A stretch of 7,012 nucleotides of DNA from positions 1 to 7,012 of the forward strand of contig DKKP01000343.1 of NCBI GenBank assembly GCA_002455335.1, in the 5' to 3' direction. Below the pieces are notes generated by a model that had not been told where the DNA came from, ran no database searches, and saw only the letters and a program-made list of their open reading frames with translations. Positions 1 to 5,186 of this stretch are shown one piece after another. Each line of letters begins with the position of its first letter. The first letter of the stretch is position 1. The position numbers and the translations under genes are program-made. Source of the DNA: Anaerolineales bacterium UBA6663 (GTDB taxonomy: Bacteria; Chloroflexota; Anaerolineae; Anaerolineales; UBA6663).

Positions 1-492
1 CAGCGCCAGCGCATCGGCATCGCGCGCGCCCTGGCGCTTCAGCCGAAGTTCATCGTCTGCGATGAGCCTGTCTCGGCGCTCGACGTCTCGATCCAGGCCC
101 AGGTGCTCAACATCCTCAAGGAGTTGCAGCGCGAGTTCGGCCTGACGTATCTGTTCATCGCCCACAACCTGAGCGTGGTCGAGCACATCTCTGACCGCGT
201 CGCCGTGATGTACCTGGGCAAGATGGTCGAGTTGTCGGATCGCGACGAGCTCTACAAGAACCCGTTGCACCCGTACACCCAGGCGCTGCTCTCGGCCATC
301 CCGATGCCCGATCCGAACTACCGGCCGGATCGGGTCATCCTCAAGGGCGACGTGCCCAGCCCGCTGCGCCCGCCGTCGGGGTGTCGCTTCCACCCGCGCT
401 GCCCGGTGGCCTTCAAGCATTGCGCCGAGCAGGAGCCGGACTTCAAAGAAGCTTCGCCCGGCCACTTCGTGGCCTGCTGGCGCGTGGCGTGA
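1..492 (+). CDS. Peptide/nickel ABC transporter ATP-binding protein, OppF/DppF type (5' truncated by window edge)
   Basis: This is the second ATPase of an oligopeptide or dipeptide importer; it hydrolyses ATP on the cytoplasmic side to drive substrate uptake. The reading frame is open from base 1, and 163 residues are visible, about half of a usual ~320-residue protein. The first codon is the Gln of the LSGGQ signature. Next come [11 protein letters not shown], Walker B FIVCDE (visible residues 17-22), the D-loop SALD (25-28) and the H-loop His in FIAHN (residue 55). The sequence [15 protein letters not shown] and the tail [15 protein letters not shown] are typical of OppF/DppF rather than OppD/DppD. 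The C-terminal extension has four Cys (visible residues 128, 134, 141, 159) in the CRFHPRCP...C...VAC pattern; in some family members this pattern binds a 4Fe-4S cluster. A strong terminator follows, so this is probably the last gene of its operon. Substrate cannot be told. The true start and Walker A lie outside the window. Confidence 0.95.
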   Translation, partial: QRQRIGIARALALQPKFIVCDEPVSALDVSIQAQVLNILKELQREFGLTYLFIAHNLSVVEHISDRVAVMYLGKMVELSDRDELYKNPLHPYTQALLSAIPMPDPNYRPDRVILKGDVPSPLRPPSGCRFHPRCPVAFKHCAEQEPDFKEASPGHFVACWRVA

Positions 493-521
493 GTTGCCAG
501 CGTCGTTATTGACCGTCTCGA

Positions 522-554
522 AGCGAAGCCGGCCCCGGGCCGGCTTCGTTGTTT
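522..554 (+). terminator. Intrinsic terminator after the ABC transporter gene
   Basis: A perfect 11-bp G+C-rich stem, CGAAGCCGGCC (524-534) and GGCCGGCTTCG (538-548), encloses a 3-base loop (CCG). It can be extended outward by a G-T and an A-T pair (523/549, 522/550). TTGTTT follows at 549-554. It lies 30 bases after the ABC gene stop and before the TetR promoter, so it separates the two transcription units. The U-tract is short and interrupted by one G, but the stem is very strong. Confidence 0.85.
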
Positions 555-601
555 AAGCCGGCCGGTACGGCCATGGACGCGGGAAGCGGCACAAAATATA
601 G

Positions 602-630
602 TTGACACTAGAAATAATGTGTGCTATAAA
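602..630 (+). promoter_or_regulatory. Sigma-70-type promoter for the TetR gene (TTGACA / 17 bp / TATAAA, extended -10)
   Basis: A perfect -35 hexamer TTGACA (602-607) is followed by exactly 17 bases and then TATAAA (625-630, five of six matches to TATAAT). The TGC just before it (622-624) forms an extended -10. It stands in an A+T-rich island (about 592-636) that contrasts with the G+C-rich surroundings. Normal spacing puts the transcription start at about 636-638, on or next to the ATG of the TetR gene at 637. The mRNA would then be leaderless, and no Shine-Dalgarno sequence is visible upstream of that ATG. The sequence match is direct; the start site is inferred. Confidence 0.85.
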
Positions 631-636
631 TATCAC
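621..636 (+). promoter_or_regulatory. Candidate TetR operator (imperfect palindrome over the -10 box)
   Basis: GTGCTATAAATATCAC is a 16-base imperfect palindrome: GTG-x-TAT-xx-ATA-x-CAC, with six of eight base pairs symmetric. It covers the -10 hexamer and ends one base before the TetR start codon. A repressor dimer bound here would block RNA polymerase, which fits the autoregulation usual for TetR-family genes. ACAC (605-608) and GTGT (619-622) form a second, weaker symmetric pair just upstream. The palindrome is seen in the sequence; binding by the adjacent TetR protein is inferred. Confidence 0.5.
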
Positions 637-1287
637 ATGAGTGAACTCCCCCTGCGCGAGCGCAAGTATGCGGCCACGAAGGCGGCGCTGACCCGGGCCG
701 TGGCGGTCCGGCTCAAGCAGCAGAGCCTCGAAGAGATCGCGGTGAAAGAGATCTGTGCCGAGGCCCAGGTTTCGGAGGCCACGTTTTTCAATTACTTCCC
801 CACGAAAGCGGCGGTGGTGGGTTACCGGGTCCAGCTCTGGAGCATCGAGGCCCAGTGGGCGATGGCGCAGTGTCTGGCGACCGGCGGCACCCACCTCCAA
901 GCGGTGCGGATGCTGTTCGATACGGCGGCGCGGGGCGAGGAGACCACGCCCGGGATCATGCGCGAAGTGCTGATCTATCAGGCGCGTCGCACCCTCGAAT
1001 TCCCGCCGTTGACCCGCGCCGAGTACGCTCTGCATTTTCCCGATCACGCCGGCATCGACACGATCCGAGCGGATGGCCTCCGACAGATGCTGGCCGCGCC
1101 GTTGAGTGCTGCTCGGCAGTCGGGTGAACTGGCCCCGCACCTCGATCTCGAAGCGTTCATCGTCACGTTGATGAGCGTGTTCTTCCTGACCCCGATCCTG
1201 GTCGACTCAGGCCAATCGGGGAGCGTGCGCGACGCCTATCGCCGTCAGCTCGACATCCTGTTGGCACAATCGCTACCGCCGCCCTGA
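637..1287 (+). CDS. TetR/AcrR-family transcriptional regulator
   Basis: A 216-residue protein of normal TetR length. The N-terminal helix-turn-helix spans about residues 10-60. Its core is SLEEIAVKEICAEAQVSEAT followed by FFNYFPTKAAVV (residues 30-61), which matches the family pattern of a recognition helix ending in the F-x-Y-F-x-x-K motif. The rest is helical and divergent, as expected for the ligand-binding and dimer domain, so the inducer cannot be predicted. I chose ATG 637 rather than the in-frame GTG 619: 619 lies between the -35 and -10 boxes and would not be in the transcript, and homology begins only after 637. No ribosome-binding site is visible, consistent with a leaderless message. 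It probably represses itself through the palindrome at 621-636, and with it the hydrolase gene 52 bases downstream. No separate promoter or terminator is apparent between the two genes. The family assignment is firm; the target and ligand are inferred or unknown. Confidence 0.92.
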   Translation: MSELPLRERKYAATKAALTRAVAVRLKQQSLEEIAVKEICAEAQVSEATFFNYFPTKAAVVGYRVQLWSIEAQWAMAQCLATGGTHLQAVRMLFDTAARGEETTPGIMREVLIYQARRTLEFPPLTRAEYALHFPDHAGIDTIRADGLRQMLAAPLSAARQSGELAPHLDLEAFIVTLMSVFFLTPILVDSGQSGSVRDAYRRQLDILLAQSLPPP

Positions 1288-1339
1288 GCGCGGGCGTCTT
1301 CCCTCTTCGGCTCCCGATTCAATCCCAGTGAGGTGAACC

Positions 1340-2368
1340 ATGCGGAACTTGCTCAAACGAGCCGCAGTTGCTTTGACGTTCCTGTTGGTCGTCGCGGCCG
1401 GGCTGATCGCCTGGGCCTTTGTCACGACCCCTGTGCCTGCCCCCCTGCCGGCGACTGTGGACACGGATCCCACCCTGCCGCAGATCAGCCTGGACGGCAA
1501 GACCTTTCATGCCGAAAGCTTTGGTGACCCGGCCAACCCGACCCTGATCGTGCTGCACGGCGGTCCCGGCGCCGATTATCGTTATCTGTTGGGGTTGCAG
1601 GCCCTGTCCGACAAGTACTTGGTCGTGTTTTACGACCAGCGTGGCGGTGGGCTGTCGACCCGCATCGCGGCCGAAACGCTGACGGCTCAGGATATGGTCG
1701 ACGATCTCGACCTGGTCACCGACCACTACAGCCCGGATCGGCCCGTGATCTTGATCGGGCACTCGTGGGGCGCGATGCTGGCCGCCGCCTATATCGGCCA
1801 GCACCCGGAGCGTGTCAGCCAGGCCGTGCTGGCCGAGCCCGGCGCCCTCACCGACGAGACGATGCAGGCCTTCCAGGCTCATTTCGCTTCGATCATGGAC
1901 GCGGATCTGCTGCTGCGGATCGCGCCTGTCTATATCGAGGCGCTCCACATCTCGGACGGCGTCGAGCGCGCTGACTTCATCGCCGCCCGTCAGGCCGAGT
2001 TGTGGAGCAGCGATGCGGATAATCCGTATCACTGCCCAGGGCAGCCGATGGCTCAATCGGCCTGGCGGGTCGGCGCGACGGCCGGCGCCGCCATCCAGGG
2101 CAGCGCGCGCACACCCGCGGGAACCACCGATATGTCGCTCTTCTCTGAAAACGCCGACCGCTACCCTCGTCCGATCCTGTTTCTGGCCTCGGCCTGCAAC
2201 ACCTGGCTGGGCGAGGACCTGCAGCGTCAGCACGCGAGCCTCTTCCCCGCGGCCGAGGTCGTGGTGATCCCCGCGGCCGGTCACATGCTCTTCAACGACA
2301 ACCCGGCTGCGAGCCTGGCCACGGTGCGGGCTTACCTGGAGTCGGCGGCGGAGGCCGACGGGGACTGA
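1340..2368 (+). CDS. Membrane-anchored alpha/beta hydrolase, proline iminopeptidase (S33)-like
   Basis: A 342-residue protein. Residues 8-28 form one hydrophobic segment after basic residues (MRNLLKR), a signal anchor or uncleaved signal peptide without a lipobox Cys; the catalytic domain would lie outside the membrane. The fold shows HGGPG (73-77, oxyanion region), YDQRGGG (98-104), the nucleophile elbow GHSWG with Ser142, and the catalytic His315 in AAGHMLF. HGGPG plus DQRG is typical of the prolyl aminopeptidase/epoxide hydrolase-like branch, but the substrate is unknown. The usual acid position after strand 7 (often GxxD) reads ASACN, giving Asn287; Asp293 in the following LGED is a possible substitute. 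The start is supported by AGGTG at 1331-1335, 4 bases before the ATG. It lies downstream of the TetR gene in the same orientation, and the pair probably forms one regulated unit, with the hydrolase acting on the inducing compound or a related one. That role is inference. Confidence 0.9.
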   Translation: MRNLLKRAAVALTFLLVVAAGLIAWAFVTTPVPAPLPATVDTDPTLPQISLDGKTFHAESFGDPANPTLIVLHGGPGADYRYLLGLQALSDKYLVVFYDQRGGGLSTRIAAETLTAQDMVDDLDLVTDHYSPDRPVILIGHSWGAMLAAAYIGQHPERVSQAVLAEPGALTDETMQAFQAHFASIMDADLLLRIAPVYIEALHISDGVERADFIAARQAELWSSDADNPYHCPGQPMAQSAWRVGATAGAAIQGSARTPAGTTDMSLFSENADRYPRPILFLASACNTWLGEDLQRQHASLFPAAEVVVIPAAGHMLFNDNPAASLATVRAYLESAAEADGD

Positions 2369-2440
2369 GCCGGGCGGGACAAACTCGCTTAGGCTGATTT
2401 TGACGCGATTGCCCGGCCCTGTCTGACGGACGCCTAAACG
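2369..2440 (+). repeat. Interleaved inverted repeats between the hydrolase and response regulator genes
   Basis: Two inverted-repeat pairs overlap in order. GCCGGGC (2369-2375) is complementary to GCCCGGC (2411-2417). CGCTTAGGC (2386-2394) is complementary to GCCTAAACG (2432-2440) at eight of nine positions. Because the arms alternate, the two stems would exclude each other or form a pseudoknot. Neither is followed by a T-run, so this is not a plain terminator. I see no confident promoter in the rest of the gap (2441-2487); TTGACG at 2400-2405 lacks a properly spaced -10. GGGAG (2468-2472) is 15 bases from the next start codon, too far for a good ribosome site. Chance occurrence in G+C-rich DNA remains possible. 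Confidence 0.3.
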
Positions 2441-2487
2441 TGGCGTGAAACTTGCAGCGGTTTGGCCGGGAGCCGCCGTAACATCCT

Positions 2488-3483
2488 ATGGACATGCCAC
2501 CTCGCGTCCTCCTGGTCGACGATCAGCGCGACATCACGCGTTTCCTGCGTACCGCGCTTGAGACATTCGGCCGTCCCCTGCGCATCGACGAGGCGCTCTC
2601 GGCCGAAGAGGCCCTGCTCGCCTTGCGCGACCAGGCCACCGGGCCTGTCGACGTGCTCGTCGCCGATTTGCGTCTACCCGGGATGAGCGGCCTGCAGCTC
2701 CTCGAACGTGCGAGGCGATTGAGCCCGCGCACCCGCAGCCTTGTCATCAGCGGCGCCGCCGACGGCGAGATGCGCCGCGAGGCCGAACGGCTGGGCGCGG
2801 CGGCCGTGCTCGACAAGCCGATCGAACTCAAAGTGTTCCTGGAGACCGTTCAGCGTCTTCTGGCGTTGTCGATCCCGAGTGAGCCTCAACCCGCGGCTGA
2901 TGGCGAAACGACGCGCCCTGCACGGCGCGAAAACGAGCCCGAGGCCGCGCTGCGCCGCGAACTCGACGCCCTGGCGATCGCGCGACTGACCTCGGAGGGA
3001 CAGTGGCGCACCCGCCTGCCGGAAACGGCCGAGGCGGTCCTGGGCCCGGAGCCGCTGCATCTGGCCGCGCAACTGCTGACTGGTCACTGGCACGTCATTG
3101 AGGCCCAGGATGCGTTGTTGATCCTGTGGCGCGAGGGCGACGATGTGCTCGTCGCCCAATTCGCCGAGTTGACGAGCCCCCGGCTCGCGGCCGTCCGGCG
3201 CCGGCTGCGACGTGAACCCGCGCGGGCAACGACGACCCCGGTCCCAGTGGCGCGCACGGTGAGCCCGGCTCAGCGGGAGCGCGTTGCCCCTGAGACTGTT
3301 GCACCGCCGCTTTCGGCAAACGGCCTGGGCCCGGCGCCCGCGAACGTCGCAGCGCCGTTGCCCTTGAACGTCACAGCGCGCGCCGCAGCCGAGCTCAGTG
3401 ACAACGACCTGCAAAGCTTCGAGAAGGCCCTCGCCGACCTCGGCCAGCAAGACGCAGCCGCTTTCTGGGGCGATGAATCCTAG
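2488..3483 (+). CDS. Response regulator: receiver domain plus uncharacterised C-terminal region
   Basis: A 331-residue protein. Residues 5-127 form a complete CheY-like receiver: acidic pair Asp11-Asp12, phosphoacceptor Asp60 in VLVADLRLPGMSG, switch Ser88 in VISGAAD, and Lys110-Pro111 in LDKP. All phosphorylation residues are present. A charged linker (about 131-158) follows, then a compact predicted domain (about 159-241) with alternating helix and strand character. It includes QDALLILWREGDDVLVAQF and ends in an Arg-rich helix (RLAAVRRRLRR). A Pro/Ala/Thr-rich disordered stretch (242-300) leads to a short acidic C-terminal helix with FEKALADLG, ending AAFWGDES. I recognise no helix-turn-helix, GGDEF, HD-GYP or AAA+ output domain. 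The middle domain faintly resembles Roadblock/LC7, at low confidence. No histidine kinase is adjacent, so the partner is unknown. The ATG at 2488 begins just before the receiver fold; ATG 2494 is an alternative. No good ribosome site is visible. Confidence 0.88.
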   Translation: MDMPPRVLLVDDQRDITRFLRTALETFGRPLRIDEALSAEEALLALRDQATGPVDVLVADLRLPGMSGLQLLERARRLSPRTRSLVISGAADGEMRREAERLGAAAVLDKPIELKVFLETVQRLLALSIPSEPQPAADGETTRPARRENEPEAALRRELDALAIARLTSEGQWRTRLPETAEAVLGPEPLHLAAQLLTGHWHVIEAQDALLILWREGDDVLVAQFAELTSPRLAAVRRRLRREPARATTTPVPVARTVSPAQRERVAPETVAPPLSANGLGPAPANVAAPLPLNVTARAAAELSDNDLQSFEKALADLGQQDAAAFWGDES

Positions 3484-3543
3484 TCGCGAGCGCCTGGACC
3501 AGGGTGACAACTCGCCCGTGCACACCCCGCGGTGCTCGAGCTC

Positions 3544-3571
3544 TTGGGCGCCAGGTCACATTTGCTATAAT
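3544..3571 (+). promoter_or_regulatory. Promoter of the tRNA-Gln gene (TATAAT, extended -10)
   Basis: TATAAT at 3566-3571 is a perfect -10 hexamer preceded by TGC (3563-3565), an extended -10. The -35 is weaker: TTGGGC at 3544-3549, 16 bases upstream. The expected transcription start near 3577-3579 leaves a short leader of about six to eight bases before the mature tRNA at 3585, a normal arrangement. The core TGCTATAA is shared with the TetR promoter at 622-629. No other promoter is obvious before glmU, so glmU may be read through from here. Confidence 0.75.
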
Positions 3572-3584
3572 TGACTTCTGATCT

Positions 3585-3659
3585 TGGGGCATGGTGCAAT
3601 TGGCAGCACACCGGACTTTGGATCCGTGAATCTTGGTTCGAGTCCAAGTGCCCCAGCCA
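3585..3659 (+). tRNA. tRNA-Gln (anticodon UUG), CCA encoded
   Basis: A full cloverleaf can be folded. The acceptor stem is TGGGGCA (3585-3591) with TGCCCCA (3649-3655). The D stem is GTGC/GCAC (3594-3597, 3606-3609) around an 8-base loop containing TTGG. The anticodon stem is CCGGA/TCCGT (3611-3615, 3623-3627) with loop CTTTGGA, giving anticodon TTG at 3618-3620, which reads CAA. A 4-base variable region follows, then the T stem CTTGG/CCAAG (3632-3636, 3644-3648) with loop TTCGAGT. The discriminator is G3656, followed by encoded CCA (3657-3659). The weak U1-A72 first pair is typical of bacterial tRNA-Gln. The pair closing the anticodon stem (27-43) is a C-U mismatch; everything else pairs. 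It sits alone, with no neighbouring tRNA in the window. Confidence 0.96.
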
Positions 3660-3707
3660 GGAACAAGTCGGGCAGCCACAGGTGAGCGCGGAAACGCCGA
3701 TTGACAG

Positions 3708-3741
3708 ATCGATCCATCAGGCTCAGCCTGTGGATGGCGAT
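3708..3741 (+). other. Bulged hairpin between tRNA-Gln and glmU
   Basis: ATCG (3708-3711) pairs with CGAT (3738-3741), ATCCA (3712-3716) with TGGAT (3731-3735), and CAGGC (3718-3722) with GCCTG (3726-3730) around a 3-base TCA loop. Only a single bulged T (3717) and a GG bulge (3736-3737) interrupt 14 pairs. No continuous T-run follows (TTGTCGGTCGTTT), so it is not a textbook intrinsic terminator. It may be a weak tRNA terminator, an RNA-processing or 3'-protection structure, or part of the glmU leader. The remainder of the gap (3660-3805) shows only the glmU ribosome-binding site; TTGACA at 3701-3706 has no -10 partner. Confidence 0.5.
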
Positions 3742-3805
3742 TGTCGGTCGTTTCGTTGCGACGTGTGGCGCGCCCGACGTTTTGTTTAGCCTCTGGAGCT
3801 CTCTG

Positions 3806-5182
3806 ATGTCGATCGTCGCCCTGATCCTGGCCGCCGGCCAGGGCACGCGCCTGAAATCGAAACTACCGAAAGTGTTGCACAGGTTGGCGGGTCGGCCTCT
3901 TGTGTTGCATGCGCTCGACGCAGCGGCGGCCGTGACGGGCGGGCGACCCGTGCTTGTGGTCGGGCACGGCGCCGAGGCGGTCCGCGCGGCGGTTGGCGAG
4001 CGCGCGTCGTATGTCGTGCAGGCCGAACAACTTGGCACAGGCCACGCCGTGCTGCAAGGGCGCGCCGCGCTCGTGGGGCAGGCTGACGAAGTGCTGGTTA
4101 CCTACGGCGACATGCCGTTGCTTCGGCCCGAAACCCTGCAGGCGCTCATCGAGCGCCGACGCGAGACGGGCGCCGCCGTCGTGCTCCTGACGATCGATGC
4201 GCTTGAGCTTGTCGATTTCGGCCGGGTTCTGCGCGCGCCAGAGGGCGGCGTCACGGCGATCGTCGAGTTCGCCCAGGCCACACCCGAGCAACGCGCCCTG
4301 CCCGAGCGGAACGTCGGGGCGTATTGCTTCGACGCGGCCTGGCTGTGGGCGGCGCTGCCACGCTTGCCGCTCTCGCCCAAGGGCGAGTACTATCTCACCG
4401 ACGCGATCGCGCTTGCCGTCACCGATGGCCGTCGCGTCGAGGCGGTGAAGACCGACGACCTGGCAGAGACGATCGGCATCAACACCCGCGCACAACTGGC
4501 GCAGGCCGAGGCCGCGCTGCGTGAGCGCATCAACACCGCCTGGATGGCCGCGGGTGTGACGTTGATCGACCCGGCGACGACCTACATCGAACCGACTGTG
4601 GCCATCGGCCCCGATACCGTGATCGCGCCGAACACGCACCTGCGCGGATCCACGACCATCGGCGCCGAGTGCGAGATCGGGCCGAACACCGTGATCGTCG
4701 ACACCACGCTCGGCGCCCGTTGCGTGGTGCGCCAGTCGCTGCTCGAAAGCGCCTGGCTTGCCGAAGATGTCGACGTCGGACCCTTTGCGCATCTGCGCAG
4801 CGGCGCCCGGCTTGAGCGCGGCGTGCATATGGGAAACTTCGGCGAGGTCAAGAACGCCACGCTTGGCCCGGGCGTCAAGATGGGCCATTTCAGCTACATC
4901 GGCGACGCCCAAATCGGGGCCGAGAGCAATATCAGCGCCGGCACGATCACGTGCAACTACGACGGTGTCAAGAAGAGCAAGACGGTTCTGGGCGAGCGGG
5001 TCTTCCTGGGCAGTGACACCCTGTTGGTCGCGCCGGTGACCCTGGGCGACGACGCCCAGACCGGGGCCGGCTCGGTCGTGACCCGCGATGTGCCGGCGAA
5101 CACGCTGGCGCTCGGCGTCCCAGCGCGCGTCGTCCGGGAGCGCGGCCAACGGCTCACGGAGAAACGGCCAGAGGGCCGCTGA
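3806..5182 (+). CDS. glmU: Bifunctional GlmU: glucosamine-1-phosphate N-acetyltransferase / UDP-GlcNAc pyrophosphorylase
   Basis: A 458-residue protein, close to the 456 of E. coli GlmU. It makes UDP-N-acetylglucosamine in the cytoplasm for peptidoglycan and other glycans: acetyl transfer from acetyl-CoA to GlcN-1-P, then uridylyl transfer from UTP. The N-terminal pyrophosphorylase domain shows LAAGQGTR (8-15) with KLPKVLH (19-25, Lys22), QAEQLGTGHA (72-81), YGDMPL with Asp102 (Mg2+), Glu154, Asn169, GEYYLTD (193-199) and IGINTR with Asn226. From about residue 250 the left-handed beta-helix hexapeptide repeats begin. The acetyltransferase site is complete: Arg331, Lys349, catalytic His361, Tyr364, Asn375 and NISAGTITCNYDG (375-387) with Lys390. 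ATG 3806 is chosen because the family starts right at the nucleotide-binding loop and GGAG (3795-3798) lies 7 bases upstream. In-frame codons further upstream, from TTG 3701, encode no homologous sequence. It is probably cotranscribed with the CNNM gene 4 bases downstream. Confidence 0.98.
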   Translation: MSIVALILAAGQGTRLKSKLPKVLHRLAGRPLVLHALDAAAAVTGGRPVLVVGHGAEAVRAAVGERASYVVQAEQLGTGHAVLQGRAALVGQADEVLVTYGDMPLLRPETLQALIERRRETGAAVVLLTIDALELVDFGRVLRAPEGGVTAIVEFAQATPEQRALPERNVGAYCFDAAWLWAALPRLPLSPKGEYYLTDAIALAVTDGRRVEAVKTDDLAETIGINTRAQLAQAEAALRERINTAWMAAGVTLIDPATTYIEPTVAIGPDTVIAPNTHLRGSTTIGAECEIGPNTVIVDTTLGARCVVRQSLLESAWLAEDVDVGPFAHLRSGARLERGVHMGNFGEVKNATLGPGVKMGHFSYIGDAQIGAESNISAGTITCNYDGVKKSKTVLGERVFLGSDTLLVAPVTLGDDAQTGAGSVVTRDVPANTLALGVPARVVRERGQRLTEKRPEGR

Positions 5183-5186
5183 ACCC

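Noticed and set aside
619..636. GTG at 619 as an upstream start adding six residues to the TetR protein
   Set aside because: It lies between the -35 and -10 hexamers, so it would not be transcribed from that promoter, and it has no ribosome-binding site.
1319..2284. 321-codon open frame on the minus strand, antisense to the hydrolase gene
   Set aside because: The sense strand carries HGGPG, GHSWG and GHMLF in order; the antisense product shows no recognisable motif.
2400..2440. Promoter for the response regulator starting from TTGACG (2400-2405)
   Set aside because: No -10-like hexamer at 16-18 bases; TAAACG at 2435 is too far away and a poor match.
2674..3525. 283-codon minus-strand frame opposite the response regulator
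   Set aside because: It overlaps the receiver domain and output region antisense; composition is typical of a G+C-driven shadow. The doubtful output region made me look twice, but the sense frame continues without a break from a clear receiver.
3484..3543. Terminator after the response regulator gene (short CACC/GGTG and CCTG/CAGG stems)
   Set aside because: The stems are only 4 bp and no T-run follows; they are expected by chance in this composition.
3640..3700. Integration site (att) at the 3' end of the tRNA gene
   Set aside because: No second copy of the tRNA 3' end and no integrase or phage gene is visible; the downstream gene is housekeeping glmU.
3701..3805. Longer GlmU starting at TTG 3701
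   Set aside because: The extra 35 residues have no family counterpart, while ATG 3806 has GGAG 7 bases upstream and starts exactly at the conserved nucleotide-binding loop.
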